Origin: Xanthobacter autotrophicus Py2
GTDB taxonomy: Bacteria; Pseudomonadota; Alphaproteobacteria; Rhizobiales; Xanthobacteraceae
Direction: 5' to 3'
DNA length: 64,000 nucleotides
NCBI GenBank assembly: GCA_000017645.1
Contig: CP000781.1
Span: 3,955,501 to 4,019,500, forward strand
Below the pieces are notes generated by a model. It had not been told where the DNA came from, did not search any database, and saw only the letters and a list, made by a program, of their open reading frames with translations. Positions 45,419 to 55,326 of this stretch are shown piece by piece. Each line of letters begins with the position of its first letter. The stretch's first letter is position 1. The translations under genes and the position numbers were made by a program.

Positions 45419-46350
45419 GCACGCCTGCGCCTACCGTCCTCGGTGCCAGCGAGGAGGCCATAAACAAGGGCTCCAAGAGCTTCGCCGCCGCCGCGCGCCT
45501 GTTCGGCCCGCGCATGCGGGAAGACGCGGTGATGCTCTATGCCTGGTGCCGCCACTGCGACGACGTGGTGGACGGGCAGGAACTGGGGCACGGGCGTGTC
45601 TCCAGCGCCGCCTCGCCCGCCGAGCGGCTCGATGGCCTCTATGAGGAGACCCGCAACGCCTATCGCGGCGCGCCCTCCGCCCATCCGGCCTTCGCCGCCT
45701 TCGCCGAGGTGGTGAAGCGCAACGACATTCCCGAGCGCTATCCCCTTCAACTGCTGGAGGGCTTCCGCATGGACGTGGAAGGCCGGCGCTACGACACCCT
45801 CGATGACACGCTCACCTATTGCTACCACGTGGCCGGCGTGGTGGGCGTGATGATGGCCCTCATCATGGGCGCGCGGGATGAAGTGGTGCTGGACCGGGCG
45901 AGCGACCTCGGCCTCGGCTTCCAGCTCACCAACATCGCCCGCGACGTGATGGAGGATGCCGCCATCGGCCGCATCTACCTGCCGGCGGCCTTCCTCGCAG
46001 AGGCCGGCGTGCCGGAGGCGGCCATCGCCGCGCCGGAGCACCGCGCGGCGGTGGCCGGCGTGGTGGCGCGGCTGCTCGACGTGGCCGAGCCCTATTACGA
46101 CCAGGCCCTCATCGGCATGGCCGCCCTGCCGTTCCGCGCGGCGGCAGCGGTGGGCGCGGCGCGTGGGGTCTATCGCGCCATCGGCATCGAGGTCCGTAAG
46201 CGCGGGCCGAAGGCGTGGGATACCCGCGTCTCCACCTCCACGGCCCAGAAGGCCGGCTTTCTCGCGGGTGGCCTCGCGCAGGCCCTCGCCACGCGGTTCA
46301 GAGGCGCGCCGCCGCCCCGTCCCGCGCATCTTTGGACGCGTCCCGCATGA
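45415..46350 (+). CDS. crtB: Phytoene synthase
   Basis: A 311-residue squalene/phytoene synthase family enzyme joining two geranylgeranyl diphosphates. The two Asp-rich motifs are CDDVVDG (Asp49, Asp50, Asp53) and NIARDVMEDA (about residues 178-187), with FRMDVEGRRYDTLDDTLTYC and GRIYLPAAFL around them. Start ATG 45415 is inside the crtI stop (ATGA), and its own stop overlaps the crtX start in the same way. A much longer in-frame reading from 44557 is antisense-free read-through of crtI sequence and not real. Confidence 0.95.
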   Translation: MSTPAPTVLGASEEAINKGSKSFAAAARLFGPRMREDAVMLYAWCRHCDDVVDGQELGHGRVSSAASPAERLDGLYEETRNAYRGAPSAHPAFAAFAEVVKRNDIPERYPLQLLEGFRMDVEGRRYDTLDDTLTYCYHVAGVVGVMMALIMGARDEVVLDRASDLGLGFQLTNIARDVMEDAAIGRIYLPAAFLAEAGVPEAAIAAPEHRAAVAGVVARLLDVAEPYYDQALIGMAALPFRAAAAVGAARGVYRAIGIEVRKRGPKAWDTRVSTSTAQKAGFLAGGLAQALATRFRGAPPPRPAHLWTRPA

Positions 46351-47603
46351 CCCATTTCGCCGTCGTCGCCCCGCCGCTGCCGGGCCATATCAATCCGTTG
46401 CTGGTGCTCGCCCGGGAGCTTACCGCGCGCGGCCATCGCGTCACCTTCGTGCACATGGCCGATGCCGCCCGCCTCGTCGCTGGCAAGGGTGCCGAGTTCG
46501 CGCCCGTGGGCGAGAAGGACTACCCGGCCGGGGCGCTCGACGCCTATGTGGCACGCCTTGCCGCACCCACCGGCCTGTTCGGCCTGCTCGGCACCCTGAA
46601 GGTCACCGCGGCGCAGACCGACATGCTCTGCCGCGACCTGCCGGGCGTGCTGAAGGCCATCGGCGCCGACGCGGTAATCGCCGACCAGACCGAGGCGGCG
46701 GGCACGCTCGTGGCGCGACATCTCGGGTTGCCCGTGGTCTCCACCGCCACCGCGCTGCCGCTGAACCGCGAGATCGGCGTGCCGCCGCCCTTCGTGCCCT
46801 GGCCCTACGATGCCAGCGAGCAGGGCCTCGTGTGGAACAAGGGCGGCTACCGCATCACCGACCTTTTGATGCGGCCCATGCGCCGGGTGCTGGAACGCCA
46901 CGGAGCGGCGTTCGGGCTCGATCCGTTCGCGGACGGTGGCTTCTCGCCGCTCCTGACCGTGGCGCAGATGCCGAAGGGGCTGGACTTTCCCCGCTCCGAG
47001 CTGCCCGCGACCTTCCACTACGGCTCGCCCTGGCGCGACGGCGCCGCAGTGCCGCGCATGGATGTGGCCTTGCCGCACGTGGAGGGCATGCCGCTGCTGT
47101 TCTGCTCCCTCGGCACCTTGCAGGGCGGGCGGATCGACCTGTTCCACAAGGTGGCGTTCGCGGCGCGGGACGTTGGGGCGCGGCTCCTCATCGCCCACGG
47201 CGGCATGCTGTCCGATGCGGAGGCGGCCCAGCTCTCGGGCCTCGCCGAGGTGCGCTCCTTCGTGCCGCAGCAGGAGGTTCTGAAGTGCTGCGCCGCTGCC
47301 GTGCTCCACTGCGGCATGAACACGGTGCTGGACGCGCTGGCCGAGGGCGTGCCGCTGGTGGCCATGCCCATCGCTTTCGAGCAGCCGGCCACCGCCGCCC
47401 GCCTCGCCTATGCGGGCGTCGCCGAGGTGGTGCCGGCGGGCCGGGCGAGCCGCGTGCGCCTCGCGAATGCCTTGAAGGCGGTGCTCACGGTGCCGGATTA
47501 TCGGCTTGCCGCACGGCGCATCGCCGACGAGATGGCGGACGGCGGCGGGGTGAAGCGCGCCGCCGACCTCATCGAGCAGGCGGTGGCGGGGACGGCCGCC
47601 TGA
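46347..47603 (+). CDS. crtX: Carotenoid (zeaxanthin) glycosyltransferase
   Basis: A 418-residue GT1/UGT-type transferase. The N-terminus FAVVAPPLPGHINPLLVLAREL and the donor-binding signature HCGMNTVLDALAEGVPLVAMPIAFEQP, with LFCSLGTLQGG before it, match CrtX, which glycosylates hydroxylated carotenoids. In Xanthobacter the known pigment is zeaxanthin dirhamnoside; if this is such an organism, the donor may be dTDP-rhamnose rather than UDP-glucose (inference). Overlaps the convergent GNAT gene by 35 bp. Confidence 0.92.
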   Translation: MTHFAVVAPPLPGHINPLLVLARELTARGHRVTFVHMADAARLVAGKGAEFAPVGEKDYPAGALDAYVARLAAPTGLFGLLGTLKVTAAQTDMLCRDLPGVLKAIGADAVIADQTEAAGTLVARHLGLPVVSTATALPLNREIGVPPPFVPWPYDASEQGLVWNKGGYRITDLLMRPMRRVLERHGAAFGLDPFADGGFSPLLTVAQMPKGLDFPRSELPATFHYGSPWRDGAAVPRMDVALPHVEGMPLLFCSLGTLQGGRIDLFHKVAFAARDVGARLLIAHGGMLSDAEAAQLSGLAEVRSFVPQQEVLKCCAAAVLHCGMNTVLDALAEGVPLVAMPIAFEQPATAARLAYAGVAEVVPAGRASRVRLANALKAVLTVPDYRLAARRIADEMADGGGVKRAADLIEQAVAGTAA

Positions 47604-48129
47604 GCCGGTATAGCACCTGCCGCCGCAGCGGATGACCCACGGGGATGATCGGCAGGTCGAAATCCCCTTCTTCGTCCCGCGCCATGCCGAGCCGTTCCAT
47701 CACGGCTCGTGAGCGGCGGTTGGCCGGCACGGTAATGGCGACGATCTCCGCGAGCCCCAGCGTGTCGAAGCCGAAGGCGAGGGCCGCGCGCGCCGCCTCG
47801 GTGGCGTAGCCGTGGCCCCAGAAGGCGGGATCGAAGCGCCAGCCGATCTCCACCGCCGGGGTAAAGTGCTCGTCATAGGGCACGTGCACGAGGCCGGCAT
47901 AGCCGGCGAAGTCTGTCACGCCGGGCGCCTCCACCACCCACAGGCCGAAGCCGTGGCGGGTGAAGTGCGCTTCGGCCCGCTCCGCCACCGCGTCGCTGGC
48001 GGCGCGGTCGGGCACCGGCATCAGGAATTCCATGGTGGCGGGGTTGGATTGCATGCGCCACAGGCCGTCGCGGTCTTGCTCGCGCCACGGGCGCAGCACC
48101 AGCCGTTCGGTGCGCAGGACCGGCGCCAC
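47569..48129 (-). CDS. GNAT-family N-acetyltransferase (RimJ/RimL-like)
   Basis: A 186-residue Acetyltransf_3-type protein: LRTERLVLRPWREQDRDGLWRM at the start, EIGWRFDPAFWGHGYATEAARAALAFGFD (acetyl-CoA loop) and PANRRSRAVMERLGM. Probably acetylates a small molecule or protein N-terminus; target unknown. Start is GTG, one base after the pabC stop, so it is probably translated with pabB-pabC. Its 3' end runs 35 bp into the end of crtX. Confidence 0.9.
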   Translation of the reverse strand: MAPVLRTERLVLRPWREQDRDGLWRMQSNPATMEFLMPVPDRAASDAVAERAEAHFTRHGFGLWVVEAPGVTDFAGYAGLVHVPYDEHFTPAVEIGWRFDPAFWGHGYATEAARAALAFGFDTLGLAEIVAITVPANRRSRAVMERLGMARDEEGDFDLPIIPVGHPLRRQVLYRLRRPSPPPPAR

Positions 48130-48130
48130 C

Positions 48131-48922
48131 TCAGGCCCCCGGAATGCGGGCGCGCAGCCGTTCGGCGATCGCGCGACCAGCCACCTCGCGCCCCTCCAGC
48201 GCCGCGACGGAGCGGATGCCCAGTGCCGAGGTGAGGAAGATTTCCTCTGCCCGGCTCAGGTCCTCCACCGTCAACGGCCGTTCGCCGGCGCCCTCAGTCA
48301 GCACCGCCGCCCGCATGATGCCGGGCAGCACGCCTTCCGCCAGCGGCGGGGTGACGAGGTCGCCGCCGATCACCGCGAACAGGTTGGCGATGGAGGTCTC
48401 CGCCACGCCCTCGCGCGTATTGAGCAGCACGCCATCGTCCGCGCCGCGCCGGGCGGCCTCCTGCCGGGCGAGGATGTTGTCGAGGTAGTTCAGCGACTTC
48501 ACCTGCGCCAGCGGCGAGCGATCATTGCGGCGGGTGCCCTGCACGATCACGAGCCGCGCGGGCGGGGCCAGGGCGGGCAGGGGGGCGGCGGTGATAACGA
48601 GGGTGAGATTGGGCTCGGCCGGCGGCAGCACGCCCCGTGGGCCGGTGCCCCGGCTGAGGGTGAGGCGCAGCACGCCCTCCGTCAGATCGTTCGCCACCGC
48701 CGTGGCGGCGAGGGCTGCGGCAAGATCGAGCGCCGGCAAGGGCAGGCCAAGCACCCCCGCGCCGGCGGCGAGGCGGGCGAGGTGGGCGTCCAGCCGCAGC
48801 ACGGCGCCTTCGCGTACGCGCAGGGTCTCGAACAGGCCGTCGCCGAGGGTGAAGCCCCGGTCGAACGGGGAGAGGCGCGCATCGTCCTGCGCGACGAGGC
48901 CGGTGCCGAGCCAGAGCTTCAC
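48131..48922 (-). CDS. pabC: Aminodeoxychorismate lyase (class IV PLP enzyme)
   Basis: A 263-residue fold-type IV PLP enzyme. SPFDRGFTLGDGLFETLRV is the family N-terminus, Lys142 in QVKSLNYLDNILARQEA is the PLP lysine, and LLNTREGVAETSIANLFAV and GVLPGIMRAAVL follow. It would release pyruvate from aminodeoxychorismate to give p-aminobenzoate for folate. Branched-chain aminotransferase is the main alternative, but the overlap (4 bp) with pabB supports PabC. Confidence 0.92.
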   Translation of the reverse strand: MKLWLGTGLVAQDDARLSPFDRGFTLGDGLFETLRVREGAVLRLDAHLARLAAGAGVLGLPLPALDLAAALAATAVANDLTEGVLRLTLSRGTGPRGVLPPAEPNLTLVITAAPLPALAPPARLVIVQGTRRNDRSPLAQVKSLNYLDNILARQEAARRGADDGVLLNTREGVAETSIANLFAVIGGDLVTPPLAEGVLPGIMRAAVLTEGAGERPLTVEDLSRAEEIFLTSALGIRSVAALEGREVAGRAIAERLRARIPGA

Positions 48923-50310
48923 GATGTCTCCCCCGACAAGGCCCGCAGCATGGGCGAGAGCTTCACCAGGCTCTCCTCATATTCGTCCGCCGGATCGGAA
49001 TCCGCCACGATGCCGCCGCCCGCCTGGGCCAGCAGCGTCTCCCCGGCCCGGGTTATGGTGCGGATGACGATGGAGGAATCCATCGCCCCGTCGAAGCCGA
49101 TCCAGCACACCGAGCCGCAATAGACCCCGCGCGGCACCGGTTCCAGCTCGTGGATGATCTCCATGGCGCGGATCTTCGGCGCTCCCGTGATGGACCCGCC
49201 GGGAAAGCAGGCGGTGAGCAGGTCCACCGGGCCGAGGCCGTCTTTCAGCCGGCCTTCCACCACCGAGACCAGGTGATGCACACTGGCGAAGGTCTCCAGC
49301 GCGCACAGGGCCGGCACCTTCACGCTGCCCACCTTGCAGACCCGCGAGAGGTCGTTGCGCAGCAGGTCCACGATCATCAGGTTTTCCGCCCGGTCCTTGG
49401 GCGAGGCGAGGAGGGCGGCGGCAAGCCGCGCGTCCTCCTGCGGGTCCGGGCTGCGGCGGCGGGTGCCCTTGATGGGCCGCGTCTCCACCCGCCCGTCGGG
49501 ATCGAGGGAGAGGAAGCGCTCCGGTGAGGCGCTGAGCACGGCAAGCTCCGGTCCGGCGCGCAGGAAGGCGGCGAAGGGGGAGGGGGAGAGCGCGCGCAGG
49601 CGGGTGTAGAGGGCTAGATCGCTGAGCCCCTGGGGCCGCGCCGCGCGCATCTGCTGGGTGAGGTTGGCCTGGAAGATGTCGCCGGCGCGGATGTATTCGA
49701 TCACCCGCGCGATGGCGGCTTCCACCTGGGCGCGCGGCTGCTCCGGCACGAAGCGGCCGGTGCGGGAAAAATCCGGCGCCGGCGCGATGGCGGGGGCCGT
49801 CTCCAGCCGGCGGCGGATCGCCTCGGCCCGGACCTGCGCGCGCGCCTTGGCGGCGGCGCCATGCTCCGGCCGGCCGGTGGAAACGATGTAGGCGCGGCGC
49901 TCCAGACGGTCGAAGGCGAGCACCGTGTCGTAGAGGCCGAGAACCAGCTCGGGAATGGCCGGGGCTGCCGGGCGGGGGGCGGGCAGGCGCTCCAGATGGC
50001 GGCCCAGCTCATAGCCGAGATACCCCATGGCGCCGCCGCGAAACGGCACCGGGGAGGGTTCGGCCGGCGCCGCATTGGCGGCCAGCGCCACAGACAGAAC
50101 CTCGAACGGAGTGCCGGGCACGAGCCGTCCGTCCACGCGCACGCCATCGGCCGCGCTGGTGATGACCTGGAACGGATCGGCCCCCAGATAGGACCAGCGT
50201 GCCCGCGCGTCCCCCTCCGCGGCGCTGTCGAGGAAGGCGCAATAGGGCGCATCGGCGAAGGCGTGGAGGACGGCGAACGGGTCGCGGTACGGAATTTCAA
50301 CGATAAGCAC
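48919..50310 (-). CDS. pabB: Aminodeoxychorismate synthase component I
   Basis: A 463-residue chorismate-utilising enzyme. It combines chorismate and ammonia into 4-amino-4-deoxychorismate. VIEYIRAGDIFQANLTQQM, SPERFLSLDPDGRVETRPIKGTRRR, ENLMIVDLLRNDLSRVCKVGSV, FPGGSITGAPKIRAMEII and GGGIVADSDPADEYEESLVK are the conserved C-terminal blocks; the shorter N-terminal part matches PabB rather than TrpE. Start is GTG 50310, giving the usual N-terminus; longer frames add unrelated low-complexity sequence. First of the pabB-pabC-GNAT set. Confidence 0.93.
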   Translation of the reverse strand: MLIVEIPYRDPFAVLHAFADAPYCAFLDSAAEGDARARWSYLGADPFQVITSAADGVRVDGRLVPGTPFEVLSVALAANAAPAEPSPVPFRGGAMGYLGYELGRHLERLPAPRPAAPAIPELVLGLYDTVLAFDRLERRAYIVSTGRPEHGAAAKARAQVRAEAIRRRLETAPAIAPAPDFSRTGRFVPEQPRAQVEAAIARVIEYIRAGDIFQANLTQQMRAARPQGLSDLALYTRLRALSPSPFAAFLRAGPELAVLSASPERFLSLDPDGRVETRPIKGTRRRSPDPQEDARLAAALLASPKDRAENLMIVDLLRNDLSRVCKVGSVKVPALCALETFASVHHLVSVVEGRLKDGLGPVDLLTACFPGGSITGAPKIRAMEIIHELEPVPRGVYCGSVCWIGFDGAMDSSIVIRTITRAGETLLAQAGGGIVADSDPADEYEESLVKLSPMLRALSGETS

Positions 50311-50547
50311 GGCAGGGCGACCGATTCGAAACGCTGGGCACAAGATGGCGTCCCCGGCCCCCGGGGGCAATGCGCGCGATGGTCCGGAGGGAGGCACCTG
50401 ACGCAAAGCTACCCCATCGCTGCATGGCCGTCGTGTATCGCCTGCGCGAAGTTGCCTTCCCACGATCAGGGCATGTGCTATGGCATTAATCACCGGCCGG
50501 CGTGCCTGCGCCCGGCCTTCAGAACCTGTGCCCGGAACGAGCCCCGC

Positions 50548-51294
50548 GTGTCCGCCCCGCCTGCCCTCCATCCCGCGCATCATGCGCCGGCCGTCTGGTT
50601 CCTGAAGGGGATGAGGGCGGGCATGTCCGTGCCTGCCATCGTGCTGTTCGCGAGCTATCTCGGCTTCGGCGCGGTGCTCCAGAGCGTGGGCTTCCCGATC
50701 GGGGCGGGGCTCGTCTCCACCCTGCTGGTGTGGGCGCTGCCGGCGCAGCTCATCCTGATCGGCGGCATCGCGGCGGGCACTGCCCTGCCGGCGGTGGCGC
50801 TGGCGGTGGCCATTTCCTCCATCCGGCTGCTGCCCATGGTGGTGTCGGTGGCACCCTATATCCGGGGGCCGCGCCGCAGCCTGTTCTGGGAACTGGTGAG
50901 CGCCCATTACGTGGCCATGACCGTATGGCTGGAGGGCCTGCGCCTGCTGCCCCATCTGCCGGGCGAGGCGCGGCTACCCTTCACCCTCGGGCTCGGCAAC
51001 GTGCTGATCGCCATCAGCATGCTCGGCACACTGACCGGCTTTCTGGTGGCGGGCGAAGTGCCGACGCCGCTGGCGGCGGCCCTGCTGCTGCTGACACCGC
51101 TGTCCTTCACTATCCTGATGGTGCGCAACGCCGCCCGGCCCACCGACTGGCTGGCGCTGGCGGCGGGGTTCTTCCTCATGCCGGTGACACTTGGGCTGGA
51201 AGGCGGTCTCGACCTGATGATCGCCGGCATCGGCGGCGGTACGTTCGCCTATGTGGCGGGCCGGCTGCTGGAGCGTCGGCGGGGGCAGTCATGA
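50548..51294 (+). CDS. azlC: AzlC-family branched-chain amino acid exporter, large subunit
   Basis: About 248 residues and around six hydrophobic helices. FLKGMRAGMSVPAIVLFASYLGFG (the AzlC N-terminal helix), SSIRLLPMVVSVAPYIRGPRR and AHYVAMTVWLEGL follow. AzlC and AzlD together form an exporter of branched-chain amino acids or analogues. Start uncertain: GTG 50548, ATG 50473 or ATG 50611; the last would cut into the conserved FLKGMR block. Its stop overlaps the azlD ATG (ATGA). Confidence 0.88.
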   Translation: MSAPPALHPAHHAPAVWFLKGMRAGMSVPAIVLFASYLGFGAVLQSVGFPIGAGLVSTLLVWALPAQLILIGGIAAGTALPAVALAVAISSIRLLPMVVSVAPYIRGPRRSLFWELVSAHYVAMTVWLEGLRLLPHLPGEARLPFTLGLGNVLIAISMLGTLTGFLVAGEVPTPLAAALLLLTPLSFTILMVRNAARPTDWLALAAGFFLMPVTLGLEGGLDLMIAGIGGGTFAYVAGRLLERRRGQS

Positions 51295-51638
51295 CCGGCG
51301 CCCCCATGACCGAGGGCGCGGCGCTGCTCATCGTGCTGCTGGCGGGCTTCCTGCCCACCGAGATCTGGCGTTCGCTGGCGATTCTCGCGGGACGGCGGTT
51401 GGAGGAGGGCAGCCCGGTCTTCCACTGGGTGAAGGCGGTGGCCACCGCGCTGCTGGCCGCCGTGGTGGCGCGGCTGCTGTTCGCGCCGGCCGGAGCGCTC
51501 GCCGCCGTGCCGCTGCTGCTGCGGCTGGGCGCGGTGGTGGGCGGCGTGGCCGGCTTCCTCGCGTTGCGCCGTTCGGTGTTCGCCGGGGTGCTGGTGGGCG
51601 AACTTCTCCTGGTGGCCGGCATCCTGCTGTCCCATTGA
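51291..51638 (+). CDS. azlD: AzlD-family branched-chain amino acid exporter, small subunit
   Basis: A 115-residue membrane protein with three or four hydrophobic helices. GFLPTEIWRSLAILAGRRLEEG near the N-terminus and the following long hydrophobic part are as in AzlD. 4-bp overlap with azlC supports a two-component exporter. Convergent with glnA; terminator lies between. Confidence 0.88.
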   Translation: MTGAPMTEGAALLIVLLAGFLPTEIWRSLAILAGRRLEEGSPVFHWVKAVATALLAAVVARLLFAPAGALAAVPLLLRLGAVVGGVAGFLALRRSVFAGVLVGELLLVAGILLSH

Positions 51639-51674
51639 AGTGCAGCAGGCACCAGGAAAGAACCGACCTCTGCT

Positions 51675-51702
51675 AAAAGAAAGGGCGCCCCGAGAGGCGC
51701 CC
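51675..51702 (-). terminator. Rho-independent terminator of glnA
   Basis: On the minus strand GGGCGCC, loop TCTCGG, GGCGCCC, then TTTCTTTT: a classic 7-bp stem and T-rich tract, about 62 bases past the glnA stop codon. A second GC-rich stem (CCGGCCC/GGGCCGG, 51730-51755) lies in between. Confidence 0.85.
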
Positions 51703-51764
51703 AATGAGGTCATGAAGACCGGAACAAGGCCGGCCCAGCCTTTTGGCCGGGCCGGAGATGTTCG

Positions 51765-53180
<1,416 letters not shown>

Positions 53181-53225
53181 GGGGGTATTACCTTTCTGCT
53201 GGCACGCAGGTTTTTATTGGACGCG

Positions 53226-53615
<390 letters not shown>

Positions 53616-53619
53616 TTAA

Positions 53620-53634
53620 GCAGGATGTATGCCA
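53620..53634 (-). promoter_or_regulatory. Sigma-54 (-24/-12) promoter candidate for glnB-glnA
   Basis: On the minus strand TGGCATACATCCTGC has the invariant GG-N10-GC spacing and matches TGGCAC-N5-TTGC at most positions. Predicted start point would be about 45 bases upstream of the glnB ATG. Nitrogen-controlled glnBA promoters of this type are known in rhizobia. Confidence 0.55.
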
Positions 53635-53786
53635 TCCATACGCCTAAGTGCCTATGCGGACCAGAGCGTAAGGTGAGCCGTGTGTTGCTCATGAAATAGG
53701 CTTAATGACTTTAAATTAGGCGATTTATATCTTCATTGCGTGCGTTCGCTGAGTATCAACTGGGCATTAGAGAGGCAGGGCATCAC

Positions 53787-55277
53787 GTGCACGCACTTCT
53801 CGATCCACAGGAAATGGGTCAGGCAGATCGACTCGCCACCGAAATGGGCACGCCGTCCTTCACGCTTATGGAGCGGGCGGGCACCGCGGTGGCCGACGTG
53901 GTGGCGCGGTTTCCGCTGCCGACCCGCGTCGTGGTCCTGTGCGGGCCGGGCAACAATGGCGGCGACGGTTTCGTTGCGGCACGGGTGCTGACGCAGCGGG
54001 GCTTCCGGGTGCGGGTCGCCCTGCTGGGCGAGCGCGACAAGCTGGGAGGGGACGCAAGGCGCGCCGCCGAGCGCTGGCGCGGGCCGGTGGAGGAGCCGGC
54101 CGTCCTCGATCTCACCGAGGCCGGGGTGATCGTCGATGCCCTCTACGGTGCCGGCCTCGCCCGTGATCTCGACGGCGCGGCAAAGGCGCTGGTGATGCGC
54201 ATGGCCGCCTCCGGCCGGCCCATCGTCGCCGTGGACCTGCCCTCCGGCCTCGACGGCGCCACCGGCAAGGTGCGTGGCGCGGCGGCGCAGGCGCAGGAGA
54301 CGGTCACCTTCTTCCGTCGCAAGCCCGGCCACCTGCTGGAGCCGGGGCGCAGCCTGTGCGGGCGGGTGCGGGTGGCGGACATCGGGATTCCCGACGCGGT
54401 GCTGGATGTGATCAGGCCCGCCACCTCCGTGAACATGCCGGAGCTGTGGCGCCCGGCATTTCCGCTGCCGTCGGCGCTGGGCCACAAATATGATCGCGGC
54501 CATGCGGTGGTGGTCAGCGGCGGCGCCTGGACTTCGGGCGCCGCCCGCCTCTCGGCCCGCGGGGCATTCAGGGCCGGGGCCGGGCTGGTGACGGTGGCCC
54601 TGCCGCCGGACGCCCTGCCGCTGCATGCCGCGTCCTATGCCGCCATCATGCCCCGTCCCATGGCCTGCGACGACGACCTCGCCACCCTGCTCGCCGACCG
54701 GAGGCTCGGCACCGTGGTGCTGGGGCCGGGCCTCGGCATGGGGGCGGCGACGCGGGCAAAGATCGACATCGCCGCGCCGGGCCGGCGCCTTGTGCTGGAT
54801 GCGGACGCGCTCACCTCCTACGCGGGCGTGCCCTGGGCGCTGGCGGATGTGGCTGCGCGCACGGCGGGCCTCATCATTACCCCCCACGAGGGCGAGTTCG
54901 CCCGTCTGTTCGCCGGGGATCGGGCGGTGCTGGAGGCGCCCTCCAAGCTGGCACGCACCCGCGCGGCGGCGGCGCGGCTGGGCGCCGTGGTGGTGCTGAA
55001 GGGGGCGGATACGGTGGTCGCGGCCCCCGACGGGCACGCCGCCATCGCGGAAAATGCGCCGCCCTGGCTCGCCACCGCGGGGGCCGGAGACGTGCTGGCC
55101 GGCATGGCGGGGGGACTTCTGGCCCAGGCCATGCCGGCGTTCGAGGCCGCCGCGGCCGCCGTGTGGCTGCACGGGGAGGCCGCCCGCGTCGCCGGGCCGG
55201 GCCTCGTGGCCGACGATTTGCCGGAGGCGCTGCGCGAGGTCTACCGCCGGCTGTACGAAACGCTCGGGGTGCGGTGA
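53787..55277 (+). CDS. nnr: Bifunctional NAD(P)H-hydrate epimerase / dehydratase
   Basis: A 496-residue repair enzyme for hydrated NAD(P)H. The N-terminal YjeF epimerase domain has LDPQEMGQADRLATEMG, VVLCGPGNNGGDGFVAARVL and VDLPSGLDGATG; the C-terminal ribokinase-like dehydratase has HKYDRGHAVVVSGG, VLGPGLGMG, LITPHEGEFARLF-like IITPHEGEF, VVLKGADTVVA and TAGAGDVLAGM. The GTG at 53787 gives the typical N-terminus; an upstream in-frame TTG at 53736 would add 17 residues. Divergent from glnB. The order nnr next to glnBA is common in Hyphomicrobiales. Confidence 0.93.
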   Translation: MHALLDPQEMGQADRLATEMGTPSFTLMERAGTAVADVVARFPLPTRVVVLCGPGNNGGDGFVAARVLTQRGFRVRVALLGERDKLGGDARRAAERWRGPVEEPAVLDLTEAGVIVDALYGAGLARDLDGAAKALVMRMAASGRPIVAVDLPSGLDGATGKVRGAAAQAQETVTFFRRKPGHLLEPGRSLCGRVRVADIGIPDAVLDVIRPATSVNMPELWRPAFPLPSALGHKYDRGHAVVVSGGAWTSGAARLSARGAFRAGAGLVTVALPPDALPLHAASYAAIMPRPMACDDDLATLLADRRLGTVVLGPGLGMGAATRAKIDIAAPGRRLVLDADALTSYAGVPWALADVAARTAGLIITPHEGEFARLFAGDRAVLEAPSKLARTRAAAARLGAVVVLKGADTVVAAPDGHAAIAENAPPWLATAGAGDVLAGMAGGLLAQAMPAFEAAAAAVWLHGEAARVAGPGLVADDLPEALREVYRRLYETLGVR

Positions 55278-55303
55278 CCAGGACAGCCCGGGCCGTCCTG
55301 GTC
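55276..55303. terminator. Bidirectional hairpin between nnr and the cupredoxin gene
   Basis: GACCAGGAC/GTCCTGGTC, a 9-bp perfect stem with a 10-nt GC-rich loop, starting in the nnr stop codon and 23 bp from the end of the convergent gene. A short AAAA tract (55312-55315) gives T on the minus strand side. Confidence 0.55.
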
Positions 55304-55326
55304 GCTCGCGGAAAATTCTCCGGGCC

